From Bacteroidales bacterium (GTDB lineage: Bacteria; Bacteroidota; Bacteroidia; Bacteroidales; Porphyromonadaceae): a DNA stretch of 14,304 bases. Positions 14,290 to 14,304 of the stretch are shown piece by piece. Location of the stretch: the NCBI GenBank assembly GCA_004555765.1, contig SFHG01000041.1:1-14304 (forward strand), in the 5' to 3' direction. Within the stretch, counting starts at the first letter, position 1. Each line of letters starts with the position of its first letter. Made by a program: the position numbers and the translations under genes. The notes under the pieces were generated by a model, which did no database searches, was not told the DNA's origin, and saw nothing but the letters and a program-made list of their open reading frames with translations.

Positions 14290-14304
14290 ACAAATAGGCA
14301 CAAG

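Overview
The window looks like a chromosomal stretch of a fairly GC-rich member of the Bacteroidota, most likely the Bacteroidales (Porphyromonas-like). The evidence is: three intergenic sites matching the Bacteroidetes -7 promoter element TAnnTTTG, a short eukaryote-like (GT3-type) glycogen synthase, a long pyrophosphate-dependent phosphofructokinase of 547 residues, a GH92 mannosidase, and a nadB-nadC-nadA order. All protein genes run on the + strand. I see no transposase, phage gene, toxin-antitoxin pair or CRISPR array.

Layout. 1-1465: the 3' end of pyrH (UMP kinase) overlaps a GT4 glycosyltransferase. 1466-1650: a non-coding gap with palindromic repeats. 1651-3957: a secreted GH92 alpha-mannosidase. 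3958-4237: a second gap with related repeats, one of which resembles a terminator. 4238-4308: tRNA-Gln(UUG) with its own promoter and a strong intrinsic terminator. 4413-7418: a tightly overlapping trio of glycogen synthase, a lipoprotein of unknown function and ruvC. 7419-7604: an unusually long leader that starts at a promoter and may fold. 7605-11000: the complete de novo NAD branch from aspartate to nicotinate mononucleotide (nadB, nadC, nadA). 11072-13008: a small two-helix membrane protein followed by PPi-dependent phosphofructokinase. 13162-14289: an AT-richer gene for a WecA/TagO-type polyprenyl-phosphate sugar-phosphate transferase.

How the genes fit together. NadB oxidises aspartate to iminoaspartate, NadA condenses it with dihydroxyacetone phosphate to quinolinate, and NadC converts quinolinate to nicotinate mononucleotide. 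Glycogen synthase and PPi-phosphofructokinase are carbon-storage and glycolytic enzymes. The GT4 enzyme and the WecA-like protein probably serve surface glycan assembly. The GH92 enzyme removes alpha-mannose outside the cytoplasm.

Most of the window is ordinary housekeeping and metabolic DNA. The points most worth a second look are the structured leader before nadB, the palindromic repeat family on both sides of the GH92 gene, and the lipoprotein's possible surface-export signal. I did not find a clearly new multi-gene system.
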